6,318 nucleotides of DNA from Propionibacteriaceae bacterium. GTDB lineage: Bacteria; Actinomycetota; Actinomycetes; Propionibacteriales; Propionibacteriaceae. This document shows, one piece after another, positions 6,147-6,318 of this stretch (the first letter of the stretch is position 1; each line of letters begins with the position of its first letter). Both the position numbers and the translations under genes were made by a program. The stretch is from assembly GCA_031255975.1 (NCBI GenBank), contig JAIRRM010000033.1, positions 1 to 6,318 on the forward strand. Reading direction: 5' to 3'. Under the pieces are notes generated by a model. It was not told the origin of the DNA. It was given only the letters and a program-made list of their open reading frames with translations, and searched no databases.

Positions 6147-6296
6147 CTGGGGCATGCTCGTCTGCCGTACACCTGGGTGAATGTCGGCTACGTCGCATAA
6201 GTCGCTGATTGCCCAGTCTAAGTAGACAGCAGTCTGCTTAGGTAGAGCGCGGTTTGGGGCCGTACCTGTTAGGGGTGCGGCCCCAAACTATTTGTT
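6147..6296 (+). ncRNA. Candidate small RNA ending in a terminator
   Basis: A possible plus-strand transcript starting after TACTAT (6135-6140) and ending at the terminator at 6252-6296. Within it, CTGGGTGA (6173-6180) pairs with TTGCCCAG (6209-6216) with two G-U pairs, continued inward by TCGGC (6184-6188) with GCTGA (6204-6208). A second hairpin has a 10-bp stem, CTAAGTAGAC/GTCTGCTTAG, around AGCA (6218-6241). No matching -35 was found and the start is a guess. No known RNA family was recognised. It might also be a processed piece of a longer RNA. Confidence 0.3.
6252..6296 (+). terminator. Plus-strand Rho-independent terminator
   Basis: GTTTGGGGCCGTACC pairs with GGTGCGGCCCCAAAC, a 15-bp stem with one G-U pair and a 7-base loop, followed by TATTTGTT on the plus strand. 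On the minus strand the stem is followed by CGCGCTCTACC, not a T tract, so orientation is plus. No plus-strand gene precedes it in this window. Confidence 0.75.
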
Positions 6297-6318
6297 CCGG
6301 TCTGTGGTCTTCGACCAC

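Larger units (their letters stand above)
5935..6318. other. Gene-free region upstream of infA
   Basis: The 384 bases between infA and the window edge contain no protein gene I can support. They hold a possible infA leader hairpin (CAGGTG/CACCTG, 5968-5984), a candidate minus-strand promoter (6035-6063), a 14-bp palindrome (6117-6130), plus-strand-consistent hairpins with a terminator (6173-6296), and an inverted repeat at the very edge (GTGGTC/GACCAC around TTC, 6304-6318). No tRNA, tmRNA, SRP RNA or RNase P RNA features were recognised. Confidence 0.6.

Noticed and set aside
5985..6200. Plus-strand reading frame of 71 codons upstream of infA
   Set aside because: No ribosome binding site, no recognisable domain, and it runs across the promoter and palindrome region.
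1..6318. CRISPR arrays, insertion sequences or phage genes
   Set aside because: No spaced direct repeats, transposase motifs or terminal inverted repeats were seen; the window is core chromosome.

Overview
The window holds the end of a bacterial ribosomal-protein superoperon on the minus strand, facing two unrelated genes on the plus strand. The minus strand carries infA-rpmJ-rpsM-rpsK-rpsD-rpoA-rplQ, the conserved 'alpha operon' order. The plus strand carries a manganese-type superoxide dismutase and a secreted cell-wall protein with DUF348/G5 repeats and a lytic-transglycosylase-like end. High GC, a mycobacterial-looking superoxide dismutase, an RpfB-like cell-wall protein, and acidic tails on RpoA and L17 all point to Actinomycetota. 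A lineage such as Acidimicrobiia would fit, but the class cannot be proven from this window.

Layout, left to right. Bases 1-53 probably hold the first 17 codons of a divergent minus-strand gene. A short divergent intergenic region follows, with a 9-bp direct repeat. The sod gene (168-782) ends at a strong intrinsic terminator. Next is the DUF348-DUF348-G5-transglycosylase gene, whose best start is TTG at 932. It converges on rplQ across a 17-bp-stem terminator (1961-2001) that can serve both strands. From 2046 to 5934 everything is the minus-strand ribosomal cluster: L17, RNA polymerase alpha, S4, S11, S13, L36 and IF-1. Most spacings are short (14-93 bases).

Two places do not fit a plain housekeeping operon. 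First, rpmJ and rpsM are separated by 272 bases packed with six short inverted repeats. This is the position where the E. coli alpha operon has its S4-binding leader. Second, the 384 bases upstream of infA contain a candidate infA promoter, a perfect 14-bp palindrome, and a series of plus-strand-consistent hairpins ending in a strong plus-strand terminator with no plus-strand gene in front of it. That pattern suggests an unannotated small RNA.

How the genes work together: IF-1, L36, S13, S11, S4, L17 and RpoA are all translation or transcription core parts made in step. The superoxide dismutase (oxidative stress) and the cell-wall enzyme (peptidoglycan remodelling, perhaps growth resumption) are each separated by terminators and look like independent units.
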